Source: Ruegeria sp. EL01 (GTDB lineage: Bacteria > Pseudomonadota > Alphaproteobacteria > Rhodobacterales > Rhodobacteraceae). Taken from it: a stretch of 64,000 bases of DNA. A program made the translations under genes and the position numbers. The stretch covers positions 83,243-147,242 of the forward strand of contig NZ_OMPS01000037.1 of assembly GCF_900313035.1 (NCBI RefSeq), written 5' to 3'. The first letter of the stretch is position 1. Each line of letters opens with the position of its first letter. Shown piece after piece: positions 17,707 to 28,549 of this stretch. Under the pieces are notes generated by a model. That model did not search any database and was not told the origin of the DNA. It was given only the letters and a program-made list of their open reading frames with translations.

Positions 17707-18450
17707 TCAGATCAGAAAACCACCATCTGAATCGTCGCCTGCCTCGTCCATCAACCGCGCCATATCCGGAATCGTGACGTGACGCTTGCCTTCCAGCGAA
17801 ATGACACTGTCCCTTTTCAAAGCGGATATCTGTCTGCTGACCGTTTCCAGGGTCAGGCCAAGGTAATCGGCCATTGCCTCACGCGTCAGTGGCAGGTCAA
17901 ACACAATTGGGCCAGACTGAACCTTCTGACTGACCGACGCATCCCGGCGCGCGATGATCGACAAAAGGCTGGCGATTTTCTCACGCGCAGTCTTGCGTCC
18001 CAACACCAACATCCATTCGCGGGCCGCATCCAGTTCGTCCAGCGTCATCTGCAACAAACGGTGCGCGATATGAGGCGTCGAGTTCATCAGGTCTTCGAAC
18101 GGCTTTTTGCGAAAACAGCACATCACAACATCAGTTGTCGCCTGCACATCATAAGGGGCCGTTTCACGACCGGGACGGCCGACAAAATCGCTTGGCAGCA
18201 GCAACCCGACCATCTGCGTCCGGCCGTCTTCCATCGTCTGTGTCAGCGATGCAATGCCCGACACAACCGACCCGACAAAGCTCATCTGATCCCCAGACCA
18301 GATGATTGTCTGCCCTGCCTCAAAGCTGCGGTAGTACTTGATACCCTCAAGTTCTTCGAGTTCATCAGTATCACAATGCGCGCAGACAGCCCGGTGCCGG
18401 ATCGGGCATCCGTCGCAATTGGTGTGGTCAAACTGTGCCTTCACGGTCAT
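17707..18450 (-). CDS. fnrL: FnrL, oxygen-sensing Crp/Fnr-family regulator
   Basis: A 247-residue Fnr protein that binds a [4Fe-4S] cluster and activates low-oxygen genes. The N-terminal ligand pattern CDGCPIRHRAVCAHC supplies Cys 12, 15, 23 and 26, and the C-terminal helix-turn-helix reads TREAMADYLGLTLETVSRQISALKR split over residues 187-211, with the E-SR recognition residues of FNR. I chose the ATG at 18450 because it aligns the cysteines as in other FnrL proteins; GTG 18462 and ATG 18456 are also in frame. An FNR box lies just upstream, implying autoregulation together with divergent hemN. Confidence 0.95.
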   Translation of the reverse strand: MTVKAQFDHTNCDGCPIRHRAVCAHCDTDELEELEGIKYYRSFEAGQTIIWSGDQMSFVGSVVSGIASLTQTMEDGRTQMVGLLLPSDFVGRPGRETAPYDVQATTDVVMCCFRKKPFEDLMNSTPHIAHRLLQMTLDELDAAREWMLVLGRKTAREKIASLLSIIARRDASVSQKVQSGPIVFDLPLTREAMADYLGLTLETVSRQISALKRDSVISLEGKRHVTIPDMARLMDEAGDDSDGGFLI

Positions 18451-18462
18451 GCGCATTTCCAC

Positions 18463-18476
18463 TTGATCTCTGTCAA
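18463..18476. promoter_or_regulatory. FNR box between fnrL and hemN
   Basis: TTGATCTCTGTCAA, a TTGAT-N4-GTCAA dyad, lies 12 bases before the chosen fnrL start and 35 before hemN. The closeness to fnrL suits repression of fnrL by its own product; activation of hemN would need a promoter placed downstream of the box. Confidence 0.8.
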
Positions 18477-18511
18477 AGTCGCTAAATCGTATCTCACCTA
18501 AGGGTATCGCT

Positions 18512-19867
18512 ATGATAGTGAAACCACAATTGGCAAAGCTTGGACTATTTGACGCGAAAGTCCCGCGTTACACAAGCTATCCCACCGCCCCGCATTTCAA
18601 CAACGACGTAGGGGCCGATCGTTTTGGCGACTGGATTTCGGGGATTAAACCCGGCAGCGCGATCTCACTGTATATCCACGTACCATTCTGCCGCAGGCTG
18701 TGCTGGTTCTGTGCCTGCAGGACCCAAGGAACGCAGACAGACAATCCAGTGATCGCCTATGTGGATGTTCTGAAGGCAGAACTGGACCTGTTGGCCGACC
18801 GCTTGCCAAGCGGCGTTGTCCTGTCACGCCTGCACTGGGGCGGCGGCACGCCGACGTTGCTGAACCCGGAATTGATGCGCGATCTGGCCCAACACATCCT
18901 TGGCATCGTCCCGATGGGGCCAAACGCCGAATTCTCGGTCGAGATCGATCCCAACGAAATTGACAACGCACGTCTCGACGCGCTGGCCGAAGCGGGAATG
19001 AACCGCGCGTCAATTGGCGTTCAGGATTTCGATGACGAAATTCAAAAGACCATTGGACGCATCCAAAGCTACGATACCACGCGTGATGCGATTGATATGA
19101 TCCGGGCCCGAGGTATCAACAGCCTGAACGCCGATATTCTGTATGGCCTGCCGCACCAAAACAAAACGCGGATGACGGAAAGCGTGCAAAAGCTGCTGTC
19201 GCTCAGCCCTGATCGTGTCGCACTTTACGGCTACGCGCATGTGCCATGGATGGCCAAGCGGCAACAGATGATCCCGTCTGATGCCCTGCCCACACCCGAA
19301 CAGCGGCTGGTGCTGTTCGATACCGCGCGGCGACTGTTTATGTGGGACAACTACACCGAAATCGGAATTGATCACTTTGCCACAAATGACGATGGCCTAA
19401 CCCACGCTTTGCGTGCGGGCCGTCTGAAACGCAATTTCCAAGGCTATACCGACGATCAGGCCGAGGTTCTGATCGGGATCGGGGCCAGCTCAATCTCTCG
19501 CTTTCCGCAAGGGTACGCACAGAATGCTCCGGCGACGTCTGCCCATACGAAGGCAATCCGCAATGGCCATTTTTCGACCTCGCGCGGGCACCTGTTCAAA
19601 GGGCAAGATGTTTTGCGCGCGCGTTTGATCGAGGCTCTGATGTGCGATTTCCAGATCGACACTGCCGAAATCCTGCGGGACCACGATATCTCGGCTGCCG
19701 AATTACAAGACATGTATAGCGCCGCGAATGCAACGTTTGATGGGATTTTGAGCATAGACGAGGGCGGGCTGTTCGTCCCGCCCGAGGCGCGCCCATTGAC
19801 CAGAATGATCGCCCGCAGCTTTGATGCGTATGACCTCAGCAAAGCCGGGCACAGCTCGGCGATCTGA
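18512..19867 (+). CDS. hemN: Oxygen-independent coproporphyrinogen III oxidase (radical SAM)
   Basis: A 451-residue radical SAM enzyme that converts coproporphyrinogen III to protoporphyrinogen IX without oxygen. The cluster motif CRRLCWFCAC starts at residue 60, preceded by YIHVPF; GGGTPTLL and the HemN-typical SVEIDPNE follow. The N-terminal VPRYTSYPTAPHF marks true HemN rather than HemW. It is head-to-head with fnrL across an FNR box, as in other Rhodobacterales. Confidence 0.96.
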   Translation: MIVKPQLAKLGLFDAKVPRYTSYPTAPHFNNDVGADRFGDWISGIKPGSAISLYIHVPFCRRLCWFCACRTQGTQTDNPVIAYVDVLKAELDLLADRLPSGVVLSRLHWGGGTPTLLNPELMRDLAQHILGIVPMGPNAEFSVEIDPNEIDNARLDALAEAGMNRASIGVQDFDDEIQKTIGRIQSYDTTRDAIDMIRARGINSLNADILYGLPHQNKTRMTESVQKLLSLSPDRVALYGYAHVPWMAKRQQMIPSDALPTPEQRLVLFDTARRLFMWDNYTEIGIDHFATNDDGLTHALRAGRLKRNFQGYTDDQAEVLIGIGASSISRFPQGYAQNAPATSAHTKAIRNGHFSTSRGHLFKGQDVLRARLIEALMCDFQIDTAEILRDHDISAAELQDMYSAANATFDGILSIDEGGLFVPPEARPLTRMIARSFDAYDLSKAGHSSAI

Positions 19868-20080
19868 AACAAATTGGGCGGGCCAATATCGGCCACTCCG
19901 CAGTAATCCGGAACCGGGGCTTGACGTACGCCATGGCTTTTCTCCACACTAAAGATGTGGGGAAACTGACCACCCCACAGCCTGAGGCAGGCGAAATTAC
20001 AGGCGATCCATGCCGACGCTGACGCGCTCGACAACCCCTTTCGTGCATCCATTATGCAACCTGAAAGAGGGACAGCACCT

Positions 20081-22009
20081 ATGCGCGTTTTTACCGTCCT
20101 CGGCCCCAGTCAATCGGGCAAGTCTACGCTGGTCGAGGCCATCAGTCGCCTCGATGGCCGGCCCACCACATTCGACGTATCCGGAACCGTGCACTTGCAC
20201 GGTTTTTCTTATTTAGACGAGCCCTGGTGCGCGGTTGACGTGGATGGTGGCGGCGATGCGCTGGCTTACGTTGGTCCGGCCATGGCGATCTCGGACGCGG
20301 CCGTGATCGTCGTTCCACCTGACCCGGACGCCGCCGTTTTATGTGCCCCTTATCTGCGTTTGGTCGAAGAAGCCGGTATTCCCTGTTTCTTGTTCATCAA
20401 CCGGATGGACAGCCCAAATGGCCGGATCCGCGACATTATCGCGGCGCTGCAAACCTATTGCACTCACCATATCACGTTACGGCAGGTCCCGATCCGCGAC
20501 GGAGGTACGATCATTGGTGCCGTTGATCTGATCTCGGAACGGGCCTGGAAGTATCAGGAGGGACAGCCCTCGGCCCTGATCGAGCTACCGCAAGCCGTGG
20601 AAGACCGTGAACAGGAAGCCCGTACCGAATTGCTGGAAACCCTATCGGATTACGACGACCATTTGTTAGAGCAACTGATCGAAGACAAGCAGCCACCCAG
20701 CGCCGAAATCTATGACCTTGCCGCACAAGTGTTGCAAAGCCACCAACTGATCCCAGCCTGTCTGGGCGCAGCCAACCACGGCAATGGTCTTACCCGGCTA
20801 ATGAAGGCGCTACGCCATGAAGCGCCGGAATTTGACATCGCGGCAGGCCGGGATGAGGCGGCAGATAATGCTCGCGCCATCGCAGGTTTCGCAGATGTTA
20901 AAAAGCATATCGGCAAGATCGTCGTGCTGCGTGGTCTTGGTGATGGCGTCAAAGCTCATGAGGCTTTGGGCGGGGAAACAGTCGGCAATCTGACCACGCT
21001 GGACGCCAAAACTCAGATCGGTGCTTTGGAGGCCGGGCAGGTCGGCTTGGCGGTGAAATCCGATCATCTCAACCCCGGCTTTCTTTATGACAGCACGTCG
21101 GCCACGCCACTCCCGGAATGGGCCGCATCACACCCGGTTGGACACCGGCAAGTGGTGTCCCCGGCCCATGAACGTGATGACGTGCGTCTTTCAAATGCCT
21201 TGACCCGAATGGTCGAGATCGACCCGGGCCTGCATATGGAACAGGACGAATTGAGCGGCCACGCGGTTCTGGGCTCGCAAGGTCCCCAGCACATGCGTCG
21301 GGTGACGGCCAAGCTGGCCGAGGATTTTGGCATCGAAATCCAAGCCGAACCGGTGGAGACTGCATATCGCGAAACCATCAAATCAACCATCGAACACCGA
21401 CAGAGACATCGCAAACAATCCGGCGGCGCCGGGCAATTTGCGGATGTGGTGATCTCGGTTGCACCGATGCCGCGCGGTTCAGGGTTCCAGTTCGAAGAGG
21501 TTGTGAAAGGCGGATCGGTTCCCAAAAACTATATCCCGTCCGTCGAACACGGCGCCAAGGACGCATTGGTTCAGGGACCCGAAGGATTCCCTGTGGTGGA
21601 TGTGAAGGTCACGCTGAAAGATGGAAAACACCACAATGTCGACAGCTCGGACTACGCTTTCCGAACGGCTGGCAAAATCGCTGTGCGCGAGGCGTTGCCC
21701 CAGGCAAAGCCCGTTGTCCTACAGCCGATCCTGAACGCGGAAATCCATCTGCCATCAGATTTCGTAGGCGATCTCGTTCCGACAATCAGCACCTTGCAAG
21801 GGCAAATTCTGGGATTTGAGGGCAACCCAAATGCAGCGGGCTGGGAGGTTTTCAACGCGATGTTGCCGGCCGTGGCCGAGGATGAACTGCACCGAACGCT
21901 TGCCAGTGCCACCCGGGGTACAGGCTGGGTCAGGCTGAGCTTTGACCATTACGAAGAATTACGCGGGCCAGTGCCCAAGGCCGCTGCACGGGAAACAGCC
22001 AACGCCTGA
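20081..22009 (+). CDS. EF-G-like translational GTPase paralogue
   Basis: A 642-residue protein with EF-G domain order: G domain with P-loop GPSQSGKSTL (residues 8-17) and NRMD for guanine recognition, then domains II-V including YRETIKSTIEHRQRHRKQSG and the C-terminal GDLVPTISTLQGQILGFEGN. It is shorter than canonical EF-G and has an unusual G domain (the switch region DVDGGGDALAYVG lacks the usual DTPGH). It resembles the second EF-G class of unclear role. I prefer ATG 20081 (after AGAGGGA) over 20054. Confidence 0.85.
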   Translation: MRVFTVLGPSQSGKSTLVEAISRLDGRPTTFDVSGTVHLHGFSYLDEPWCAVDVDGGGDALAYVGPAMAISDAAVIVVPPDPDAAVLCAPYLRLVEEAGIPCFLFINRMDSPNGRIRDIIAALQTYCTHHITLRQVPIRDGGTIIGAVDLISERAWKYQEGQPSALIELPQAVEDREQEARTELLETLSDYDDHLLEQLIEDKQPPSAEIYDLAAQVLQSHQLIPACLGAANHGNGLTRLMKALRHEAPEFDIAAGRDEAADNARAIAGFADVKKHIGKIVVLRGLGDGVKAHEALGGETVGNLTTLDAKTQIGALEAGQVGLAVKSDHLNPGFLYDSTSATPLPEWAASHPVGHRQVVSPAHERDDVRLSNALTRMVEIDPGLHMEQDELSGHAVLGSQGPQHMRRVTAKLAEDFGIEIQAEPVETAYRETIKSTIEHRQRHRKQSGGAGQFADVVISVAPMPRGSGFQFEEVVKGGSVPKNYIPSVEHGAKDALVQGPEGFPVVDVKVTLKDGKHHNVDSSDYAFRTAGKIAVREALPQAKPVVLQPILNAEIHLPSDFVGDLVPTISTLQGQILGFEGNPNAAGWEVFNAMLPAVAEDELHRTLASATRGTGWVRLSFDHYEELRGPVPKAAARETANA

Positions 22010-22029
22010 CAGGTAAAATCGGCGGGTTA

Positions 22030-23607
22030 TCAGCCCGCCGCTGCAATCAGTTCACGGGTGTATTCTGTCTGGGCGTTTTCGAACAGGTCCTCGGCAGTGC
22101 CCATCTCGATCACGTCGCCATTTCGCATGACGATGACGTTGTGTGACATTGCCCTCACGACCTTCAGGTCATGGCTGATGAACAAATAGGCCAGCCCGTA
22201 TTTTCGCTGCAAGTCACGCAGCAAATCGACAATTTGAACCTGGACGGTCATGTCCAGCGCACTGGTAGGTTCGTCCAGCACCAGAAGTTTGGGTCGCAGC
22301 ACCATGGCGCGTGCAATCGCGATACGCTGACGCTGCCCGCCTGAGAACTCATGCGGATATCGGTCCATCGAGGCCGGATCCAAACCAACTTCGGTCATCA
22401 CCTCGGCCACCAGATCACGCGGGGCGCGATGCGGGTCGACTTTGTGGATCGCCAATCCTTCAGCAATAATCTGCTGGCAGGTCATACGTGGGCTGAGGCT
22501 GCCGAACGGATCCTGAAACACGATCTGCATGTCCTTGCGCAACCGCCGCAGTTCGCGCGTGGACCAACGGCGCACATCCTGATCCCGATAGGTAATCCCA
22601 CCTTCGGAAGCAATCAGCCGCATAATCGCCAACGCTAGCGTTGTCTTGCCCGAGCCGCTTTCCCCGACAATGCCCAGAGTCTCGCCCGCGCGCACACTCA
22701 GCGTCGCGTCGTTGACGGCCTTTACGTGGCCAACGGTGCGCTTCAGAAAACCACGTTGGATCGGGAACCAGATTTTCAGGTGATCGGTTTGTGCAACCAC
22801 TTCCGCGTCCGTGGGCACCGGGTCGGGCGAACCGGAGGGTTCAGCCGCAAGCAGCTTGCGCGTATACGGATGCCGCGGGTTGTCAAAGATTTCGACTGTC
22901 GGACCGGTTTCGACGATCTCGCCGTCTTTCATCACACAGACTCGATCTGCGATCCGTCGCACGATGCCCAGATCATGGGTAATGAACAACATCCCCATGT
23001 TTTCCGACGTCTGCAGTTCGGCCAGCAGTTCCAGAATCTGCGCCTGAATAGTCACGTCCAACGCCGTTGTCGGCTCGTCGGCAATCAGGATGTCGGGCTT
23101 GTTGGCCAATGCCATGGCGATCATGACCCGCTGCCGCTGCCCGCCGGACAGTTGGTGCGGATAGCTGTCCAACCGATCCTGAGGGTCTCGGATGCCCACT
23201 TTGATCATCAGCTCAATAATCCGGTCCCGCGCCTCCTCTCCGGTCAGACCCTGATGCAGCGCCAGCGATTCCGCCATCTGCTTTTCGATCGTGTGCAGCG
23301 GATTGAGTGAGGTCATCGGCTCTTGAAAGATAAAGCTGATGTCGTTGCCACGCACATCCATAAGATGCTGATCTGAGGCTCCGATCATTTCCTGGCCATC
23401 ATATTTGACCGAACCCTCGACAATCGCGCTGTCGCCCAACAGGGACACGGTGGACAACGCTGTCACGGACTTGCCAGAACCGGATTCGCCGACCAAAGCG
23501 ACGGTTTCACCGCGATCAACAGTGAATGAGACGCCTTTCACGGCAGCTGATATCTGACCGTCCTGCCGGAACGAGACCTTAAGGTTGTTCACGTCCAGTA
23601 AGCTCAT
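22030..23607 (-). CDS. yejF: Dipeptide/microcin C-type ABC transporter, double ATPase subunit
   Basis: A 525-residue fusion of two ABC ATPase domains. Each has a Walker A ([12 protein letters not shown] near residue 37; [12 protein letters not shown] near residue 312), a signature [18 protein letters not shown] and Walker B ([22 protein letters not shown]). Fused Opp-type ATPases of this sort are YejF. Its start overlaps the yejE stop by four bases. The operon imports peptides or peptide-nucleotide compounds. Confidence 0.94.
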   Translation of the reverse strand: MSLLDVNNLKVSFRQDGQISAAVKGVSFTVDRGETVALVGESGSGKSVTALSTVSLLGDSAIVEGSVKYDGQEMIGASDQHLMDVRGNDISFIFQEPMTSLNPLHTIEKQMAESLALHQGLTGEEARDRIIELMIKVGIRDPQDRLDSYPHQLSGGQRQRVMIAMALANKPDILIADEPTTALDVTIQAQILELLAELQTSENMGMLFITHDLGIVRRIADRVCVMKDGEIVETGPTVEIFDNPRHPYTRKLLAAEPSGSPDPVPTDAEVVAQTDHLKIWFPIQRGFLKRTVGHVKAVNDATLSVRAGETLGIVGESGSGKTTLALAIMRLIASEGGITYRDQDVRRWSTRELRRLRKDMQIVFQDPFGSLSPRMTCQQIIAEGLAIHKVDPHRAPRDLVAEVMTEVGLDPASMDRYPHEFSGGQRQRIAIARAMVLRPKLLVLDEPTSALDMTVQVQIVDLLRDLQRKYGLAYLFISHDLKVVRAMSHNVIVMRNGDVIEMGTAEDLFENAQTEYTRELIAAAG

Positions 23608-24710
23608 GAAAAGGTCTTTCTCGGGTCAAATGCATCGCGGACGCCTTCAAAGATGAAAACCAGAAGCGATAGCATGATGGCAAAGGTGAAAAACGCGGTG
23701 AAGGCCAGCCAGGGGGCTTGCAGGTTCTGCTTCGCCTGCAAGGTCATTTCACCCAGAGACGGTGAAGAAGAGGGCAACCCAAAGCCAAGGAAGTCCAAAG
23801 AGGCCAAACCGCCGATGGTGCCCGTCACGATGAACGGCATGAATGTCAGCGTCGCCACCATTGCGTTTGGCAACATGTGACGGAACATGATCGTCATGTT
23901 ACCCACGCCTAGCGCTCGTGCCGCACGTACATATTCAAGGTTTCGCGCACGCAGGAATTCGGCCCGCACAACCCCCACCAAGCCCGTCCATCCAAAAAGG
24001 ATCATCAAGGCCACAAGCAGCCAGAAACTTCGCCCGAGAATGGCGAACATGATGATGATGACATACAGCGACGGCGTCGCAGACCAGATCTCGATGACCC
24101 TCTGAAAGATCAGGTCAAGCCAGCCTCCGAAAAACCCCTGTATGGCCCCGGCGAAGATCCCGATCAGACTGGCCGCTCCGGTCACGATCAGCGTGAACAG
24201 GATCGACAGGCGGAACCCATAGATCACCCGTGCCAGCACATCCCGTTTGGTGTCATCCGTGCCCAGCAGGTTTTGGCTGTTGGGCGGCAGAGGTGCCGCT
24301 CCGGGGCGGTCCACGCTGGTGTTGAAGGAATACGGGATCAAAGGCCAGATCGCCCAGCCACGTTCAAACCCGTCGGCCTGGAAACGACCCGCATCAATCT
24401 GTTCGATGATACCATCCGGGTCGTCGAAACACTGCTCAAGACCACCGCTGTCAATCAGGCACCGGACCTCGGGGTCGCGATAAATCGCCTCGGTTTGGAA
24501 GTCGCCGCCAAAATCAGTCTCGGCATAGAAGTTGAAGATGGGCGTGTAGAACTCACCGCGGTATTTCACCAGGATCGGTTTGTCATTCGCAATGAATTCG
24601 GCAAACAACGAAAGCCCGAAAATCACCGAGAAAATGATCAGCGACCAAAAGGCCCGGCTATTGCGCCGAAAGCTGCGCCAGCGCCGTTGGTTGAGAGGGG
24701 AAAGTGCCAT
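23604..24710 (-). CDS. yejE: ABC transporter permease YejE
   Basis: A 368-residue Opp/Dpp-type permease. It begins with an N-terminal helix (WSLIIFSVIFGLSLFAEFIA), a roughly 120-residue periplasmic insert typical of YejE, then the inner-membrane core with the coupling motif EFLRARNLEYVRAARALGVG and GLPSSSPSLGEM. It directly abuts yejB and overlaps yejF. Confidence 0.93.
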   Translation of the reverse strand: MALSPLNQRRWRSFRRNSRAFWSLIIFSVIFGLSLFAEFIANDKPILVKYRGEFYTPIFNFYAETDFGGDFQTEAIYRDPEVRCLIDSGGLEQCFDDPDGIIEQIDAGRFQADGFERGWAIWPLIPYSFNTSVDRPGAAPLPPNSQNLLGTDDTKRDVLARVIYGFRLSILFTLIVTGAASLIGIFAGAIQGFFGGWLDLIFQRVIEIWSATPSLYVIIIMFAILGRSFWLLVALMILFGWTGLVGVVRAEFLRARNLEYVRAARALGVGNMTIMFRHMLPNAMVATLTFMPFIVTGTIGGLASLDFLGFGLPSSSPSLGEMTLQAKQNLQAPWLAFTAFFTFAIMLSLLVFIFEGVRDAFDPRKTFS

Positions 24711-25796
24711 TTAACCCTCCCGTTTCTCAAAATCGATACGAGGATCGACCAAGACGTACATGAGATCACTTATGATACCGACAACCAGACCCATCAGGCC
24801 AAAGATGAACAGTGTGCCGAATATGACCGGATAATCCCGCGCCACAGCGGCCTCGAAACCAAGCCGGCCAAGACCATCGAGCGAAAATATCGTTTCGATG
24901 ATGATAGAACCGCCAAAGAACACGCCGATGAACACAGCAGGAAAGCCCGCAATGACGATCAACATCGCATTGCGAAAGACATGCCCGTACAAGACCTTAC
25001 TTTCGCTCAGCCCTTTGGCGCGCGCGGTCATAACGTACTGTTTCTTGATCTCATCCAGAAACGAATTCTTGGTCAGCAAGGTCAGCGTCGCAAAGGCCGA
25101 AATCGTCAGGGCGATAATTGGCAGAGCGATGTGCCAGAAATAGTCTGCGATCTTACCAAACAGGCTCAGGCTTTCCCAATTGTCCGAGGTCAGCCCTCTC
25201 AGCGGGAATATCTGCCAGAAAGATCCGCCCGCAAACAGAACAAGCAACAGGATCGCAAAAAGAAAACCGGGAATCGCATAGGCGACGATGATGGCGCCGC
25301 TGGTCCATGTATCAAACCGCGAGCCATCTTTGATCGCCTTGCGAATTCCAAGCGGGATCGACACCAGATAGGCGATCAATGTGGACCACAGACCCAGCGA
25401 GATGGATACCGGCATCTTTTCCAGAACCAGATCGATGACACTTATCGAACGGAAATAACTCTGGCCGAAATCCAGCGTCAGGTAATTGCCCATCATGTTC
25501 AGAAACCGCTCGAGTGGCGGTTTGTCGAAGCCGAATTCTTTCTCTAGGTCTTCAATGAATTCCTTGGGCAGGCCGCGTGCGCCGATGTACTCGCTGTCAG
25601 AACCAAAGGTCTCTTCGGTCTGAACATTGTCTCCACCTGCGAAGCCTGCAAAAACGTCGCCCTCACCCTGCATTTGGGCCAGTATTTGTTCGATCGGTCC
25701 ACCCGGCACAAATTGCACCAGAGTGAAGTTCAAAATCATGATGCCAAGCAATGTCGGTATGACCAGCAGCAGCCGGCGAAGAATATACGCTCCCAA
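24711..25796 (-). CDS. yejB: ABC transporter permease YejB
   Basis: A 361-residue permease starting [20 protein letters not shown], the standard DppB/YejB N terminus, with the coupling loop [20 protein letters not shown] and the later [17 protein letters not shown] segment. A long insert between the first two helices (about residues 45-95) is a YejB trait. It starts six bases after the yejA stop. Confidence 0.94.
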   Translation of the reverse strand: MGAYILRRLLLVIPTLLGIMILNFTLVQFVPGGPIEQILAQMQGEGDVFAGFAGGDNVQTEETFGSDSEYIGARGLPKEFIEDLEKEFGFDKPPLERFLNMMGNYLTLDFGQSYFRSISVIDLVLEKMPVSISLGLWSTLIAYLVSIPLGIRKAIKDGSRFDTWTSGAIIVAYAIPGFLFAILLLVLFAGGSFWQIFPLRGLTSDNWESLSLFGKIADYFWHIALPIIALTISAFATLTLLTKNSFLDEIKKQYVMTARAKGLSESKVLYGHVFRNAMLIVIAGFPAVFIGVFFGGSIIIETIFSLDGLGRLGFEAAVARDYPVIFGTLFIFGLMGLVVGIISDLMYVLVDPRIDFEKREG

Positions 25797-25802
25797 AGCC
25801 TG

Positions 25803-27743
25803 TTACCTCACCGCGCCTGCTGCTTTCAGTTTCTGGTACTTTTCTTCATTGAACCACCAGAAGTCAAACTGACCGACAGCCAGAGGCGGTAGTTCCTCGG
25901 GGTGTTCAAACATGTCGTAGTAGGCGACCCAAGTGTCCGCCACATAGCCAGCGGGCACCTGAATACGCAGATACCGCAAAACCCTGTCCAGCGACTTTAG
26001 GGCTGCAACCTCTTCTTCGCGGGACTTCGTTTCGAGGGCCGCGTCGATGATCGCATCTACAAGCGGCTCTTGCAGAGACTGTGGATTGTAGGACGACACC
26101 ACCGCAGTCTCGGATCCATAAAATTGCTTCAGTCCCGTCCCGGCCTCAAGGAAGGACTGGTTGCGGAAAAAGATCATGTCGAAGTCTTTGTCGTAGAACC
26201 GTTGTATCCACTGGGCGCTGTCGATTTTCTCAACGTTCACAGCGACGCCAAAGCTTTCAAGGTTGGACGCATATGTCGTTACAATGGCTTCTGCGGTATC
26301 CGAAGTAGCCGCCGAAAGCATAATCGTGATTTTCATCGGGTTGCCTTCGGCATCCTGAAGTTTGCCATTCGCGGACACCGTCCAGCCTGCCTCTGACAAC
26401 AGTTTCAGCGCTTTACGCTTGTTGCCGCGATCCACCGTGCGGTTTCCTTTCGAGCTATGAGCTCGAACGGCTTCCTGTGTAAATATCTCGTCCGGGACCA
26501 GATCGCCCAGCGATCTCAGGAACGCGGTTTCCTGATCGGTCGGCAAGCCTTCAGCTGCGATTTCAGAGTTTTCCGCGAAGGAATGGCGCTGTTCAGTCAA
26601 ACCGTATTGAAGTGACTCCGAAGTCCACTCGAAATTAAAGGCCAACCCGAGCGCTTCACGGACTTTTATGTCCTTGAACGGCTCGCGCTGCATGTTGAAA
26701 ATGAATCCCGACGGCGACGGCGGAGTCATAACAGGAATGCTGTCGCGCTTTACGTAGCCTTTCTCGACTGCGGGAAAGTCATAGCCTGTCGCCCACTTCT
26801 TGGTGCTGCCTTCAGCCCGAAACGTATAGATCCCGGCCTTGAAGGCTTCGAATTCAGCTGCGTCATCCGCAAAATATTCAACCCGTACAGTTTCAAAGTT
26901 GTGTCGGCCCACGTTAATCGGCAGATGCCATCCCCAATAATCCGGATTGCGGCGGTAGACGATGTATCGGTTGAGCTCATAGTCATCGAGGACGTAAGGG
27001 CCGCTTCCCATAGGGGTCTGCAGACTTTGCTTGTCAAGCCGTTCACCCGTTTCTTCGTACCACGCTTTGGAAAACACTGGCGTACCGCCGACCTGCGAGA
27101 TCAAAGATCGACGGGATATACCGTCTACGAAGTTGTATTTGATCGTATGGTCATCAATGATCTCATACCCTTCGATGCGCTGGCTGACGCCACGCGCATA
27201 ACTGCGGATTCCTTGTTCCAGAAACAGATCATGGGTGAACGCAGCATCATGTGCTGTCAGTGGCGTACCATCGGCAAAGCGTGCTTCAGGTCGCATATAG
27301 AAGATGCACCATTCTTTGGTACTCGGGTATTCTACCGACTCCGCCAGCAACCCATAGGCTTCGGTTATGGAATCCGCCGGTGAGGCAGACCCAAAAGGAC
27401 TACTGCCAAACATGCTTTCAGCAATCAGGCCAGAGTATCGGCCCGCTTTGCCTTGCCAGTTAAAACGGTTCATCCCATCAAACGTACCACGTGTAGAAAC
27501 CGAGATTTGGCCTCCTATCGGGGCGTTCGGGTTCACATAGTCAAAATGTGGAAAATCGGCCGGATACCTAAGATCGCCAAAATAGGAGTAGCCGTGTGCC
27601 TTGATAACATCGCTGCTTTCGCCCGCCGCAAAGGCGCTTCTTGCGCCCGGCGTCAATGCTGCAACGGCACTTCCGCCCAAAAGCTGCAGCGCAGTTCGCC
27701 GCTGCATACCGTTCTGTACCGGTCTCTTGCGTCTACCTGTCAT
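25803..27743 (-). CDS. yejA: ABC transporter extracellular solute-binding protein YejA
   Basis: A 646-residue family-5 periplasmic binding protein. The leader MQRRTALQLLGGSAVAALTP has an RR pair and looks Tat-compatible, followed by AFA for cleavage. The mature part shows GYSYFGDLRYPADFPHFDYV and a long central domain as in YejA. I kept ATG 27743 because AGGAGAGGCGGGC precedes it; ATG 27707 is the alternative. It leads yejABEF; substrate may be oligopeptides or microcin C-like conjugates. Confidence 0.92.
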   Translation of the reverse strand: MTGRRKRPVQNGMQRRTALQLLGGSAVAALTPGARSAFAAGESSDVIKAHGYSYFGDLRYPADFPHFDYVNPNAPIGGQISVSTRGTFDGMNRFNWQGKAGRYSGLIAESMFGSSPFGSASPADSITEAYGLLAESVEYPSTKEWCIFYMRPEARFADGTPLTAHDAAFTHDLFLEQGIRSYARGVSQRIEGYEIIDDHTIKYNFVDGISRRSLISQVGGTPVFSKAWYEETGERLDKQSLQTPMGSGPYVLDDYELNRYIVYRRNPDYWGWHLPINVGRHNFETVRVEYFADDAAEFEAFKAGIYTFRAEGSTKKWATGYDFPAVEKGYVKRDSIPVMTPPSPSGFIFNMQREPFKDIKVREALGLAFNFEWTSESLQYGLTEQRHSFAENSEIAAEGLPTDQETAFLRSLGDLVPDEIFTQEAVRAHSSKGNRTVDRGNKRKALKLLSEAGWTVSANGKLQDAEGNPMKITIMLSAATSDTAEAIVTTYASNLESFGVAVNVEKIDSAQWIQRFYDKDFDMIFFRNQSFLEAGTGLKQFYGSETAVVSSYNPQSLQEPLVDAIIDAALETKSREEEVAALKSLDRVLRYLRIQVPAGYVADTWVAYYDMFEHPEELPPLAVGQFDFWWFNEEKYQKLKAAGAVR

Positions 27744-27862
27744 GCCCGCCTCTCCTACACCCCGTGGAACGTCTTAATGCGCCTAAACCTAGCTAAAGGT
27801 CCAGTGATTACAGTTGCAAGTTTAGAACGCGTGAGCGCTTTGTGAAGATTCCTTAAGACAAA

Positions 27863-27891
27863 AAAAGCCGCTGCACGGGGCAGCGGCTTTG
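27863..27891 (-). terminator. Intrinsic terminator after the cytochrome c gene
   Basis: AGCCGCTGC and GCAGCGGCT form a nine-pair stem with a five-base loop; on the minus strand the stem leads into TTTTTTTGTC. It lies 26 bases past the cytochrome stop and upstream of yejA. Confidence 0.85.
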
Positions 27892-27916
27892 AAAACTCTT
27901 AATCTTCAGCAAGCAA

Positions 27917-28429
27917 TCAGTTGCCGATTGTCTGCAGGTAAGCGATCAGATCGGCGCGATCCTGAGGTTTTTTCAGGCCAGCAAAGCTCATCGAAGTACC
28001 AGAGATATATGCGCTGGGGCGTGTCAGGAACGCGTCCAGTGCCTCAGGTGTCCAGTTGCCACCATGCGCCTGCATCGATGCTGAATAGCCGGTGAAACCA
28101 TCGGCCGAAGCTACAGGGCGATCAACGATAGCAAAAAGGTAAGGACCAGTGCCGTTTGCGCCATCTTCCAACTTGTGGCAGGCGGTGCACTTGCGAAATA
28201 CTCTCGCCCCCTTTTCAGGGTCAGCAGCGGCCAGCATTTCCTCGAAAACCACTTCTTCGCCATCGGCGCTTTCGCCAGAGCTTTCGGTTTCGATAATGTA
28301 TGCGGCCTCACCATCGCCATGGCCACCTACATGATAAAGGACATCCGCCCCCCATTTGGCCAGAAGCAGCACCAGGAAAGTGCCAAACAGGCCTGCTGCG
28401 GCCTTGGTAACTGTCATCGTGTCGAACAT
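27917..28429 (-). CDS. Membrane-anchored class I cytochrome c (cytochrome cy/CycM type)
   Basis: A 170-residue cytochrome with an uncleaved N-terminal helix ([20 protein letters not shown]), a flexible acidic linker rich in Glu/Ala/Gly (about residues 35-60), and a class I haem domain with [10 protein letters not shown] (about residue 77) and the distal Met in [20 protein letters not shown]. Anchored cytochromes of this build shuttle electrons from bc1 to oxidases, fitting the nearby cbb3 genes. An in-frame ATG at 28444 is an alternative start. Confidence 0.9.
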   Translation of the reverse strand: MFDTMTVTKAAAGLFGTFLVLLLAKWGADVLYHVGGHGDGEAAYIIETESSGESADGEEVVFEEMLAAADPEKGARVFRKCTACHKLEDGANGTGPYLFAIVDRPVASADGFTGYSASMQAHGGNWTPEALDAFLTRPSAYISGTSMSFAGLKKPQDRADLIAYLQTIGN

Positions 28430-28549
28430 TGATCGCGTGTCCATTTCAGCTGTCTGCGCAGGTGTCTAAGGCTTCCCCTAACGAGAGGCAAGGTATAGAC
28501 ACCGCGACTAAACGCCCAATTTGCCAACTTGTTGCACGGAATCGACCAA

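Noticed and set aside
24273..25547. 424-codon open frame antisense to yejE and yejB
   Set aside because: Covers two well-supported permease genes; its composition (many Arg, Gln, Asp) is typical of an antisense frame.
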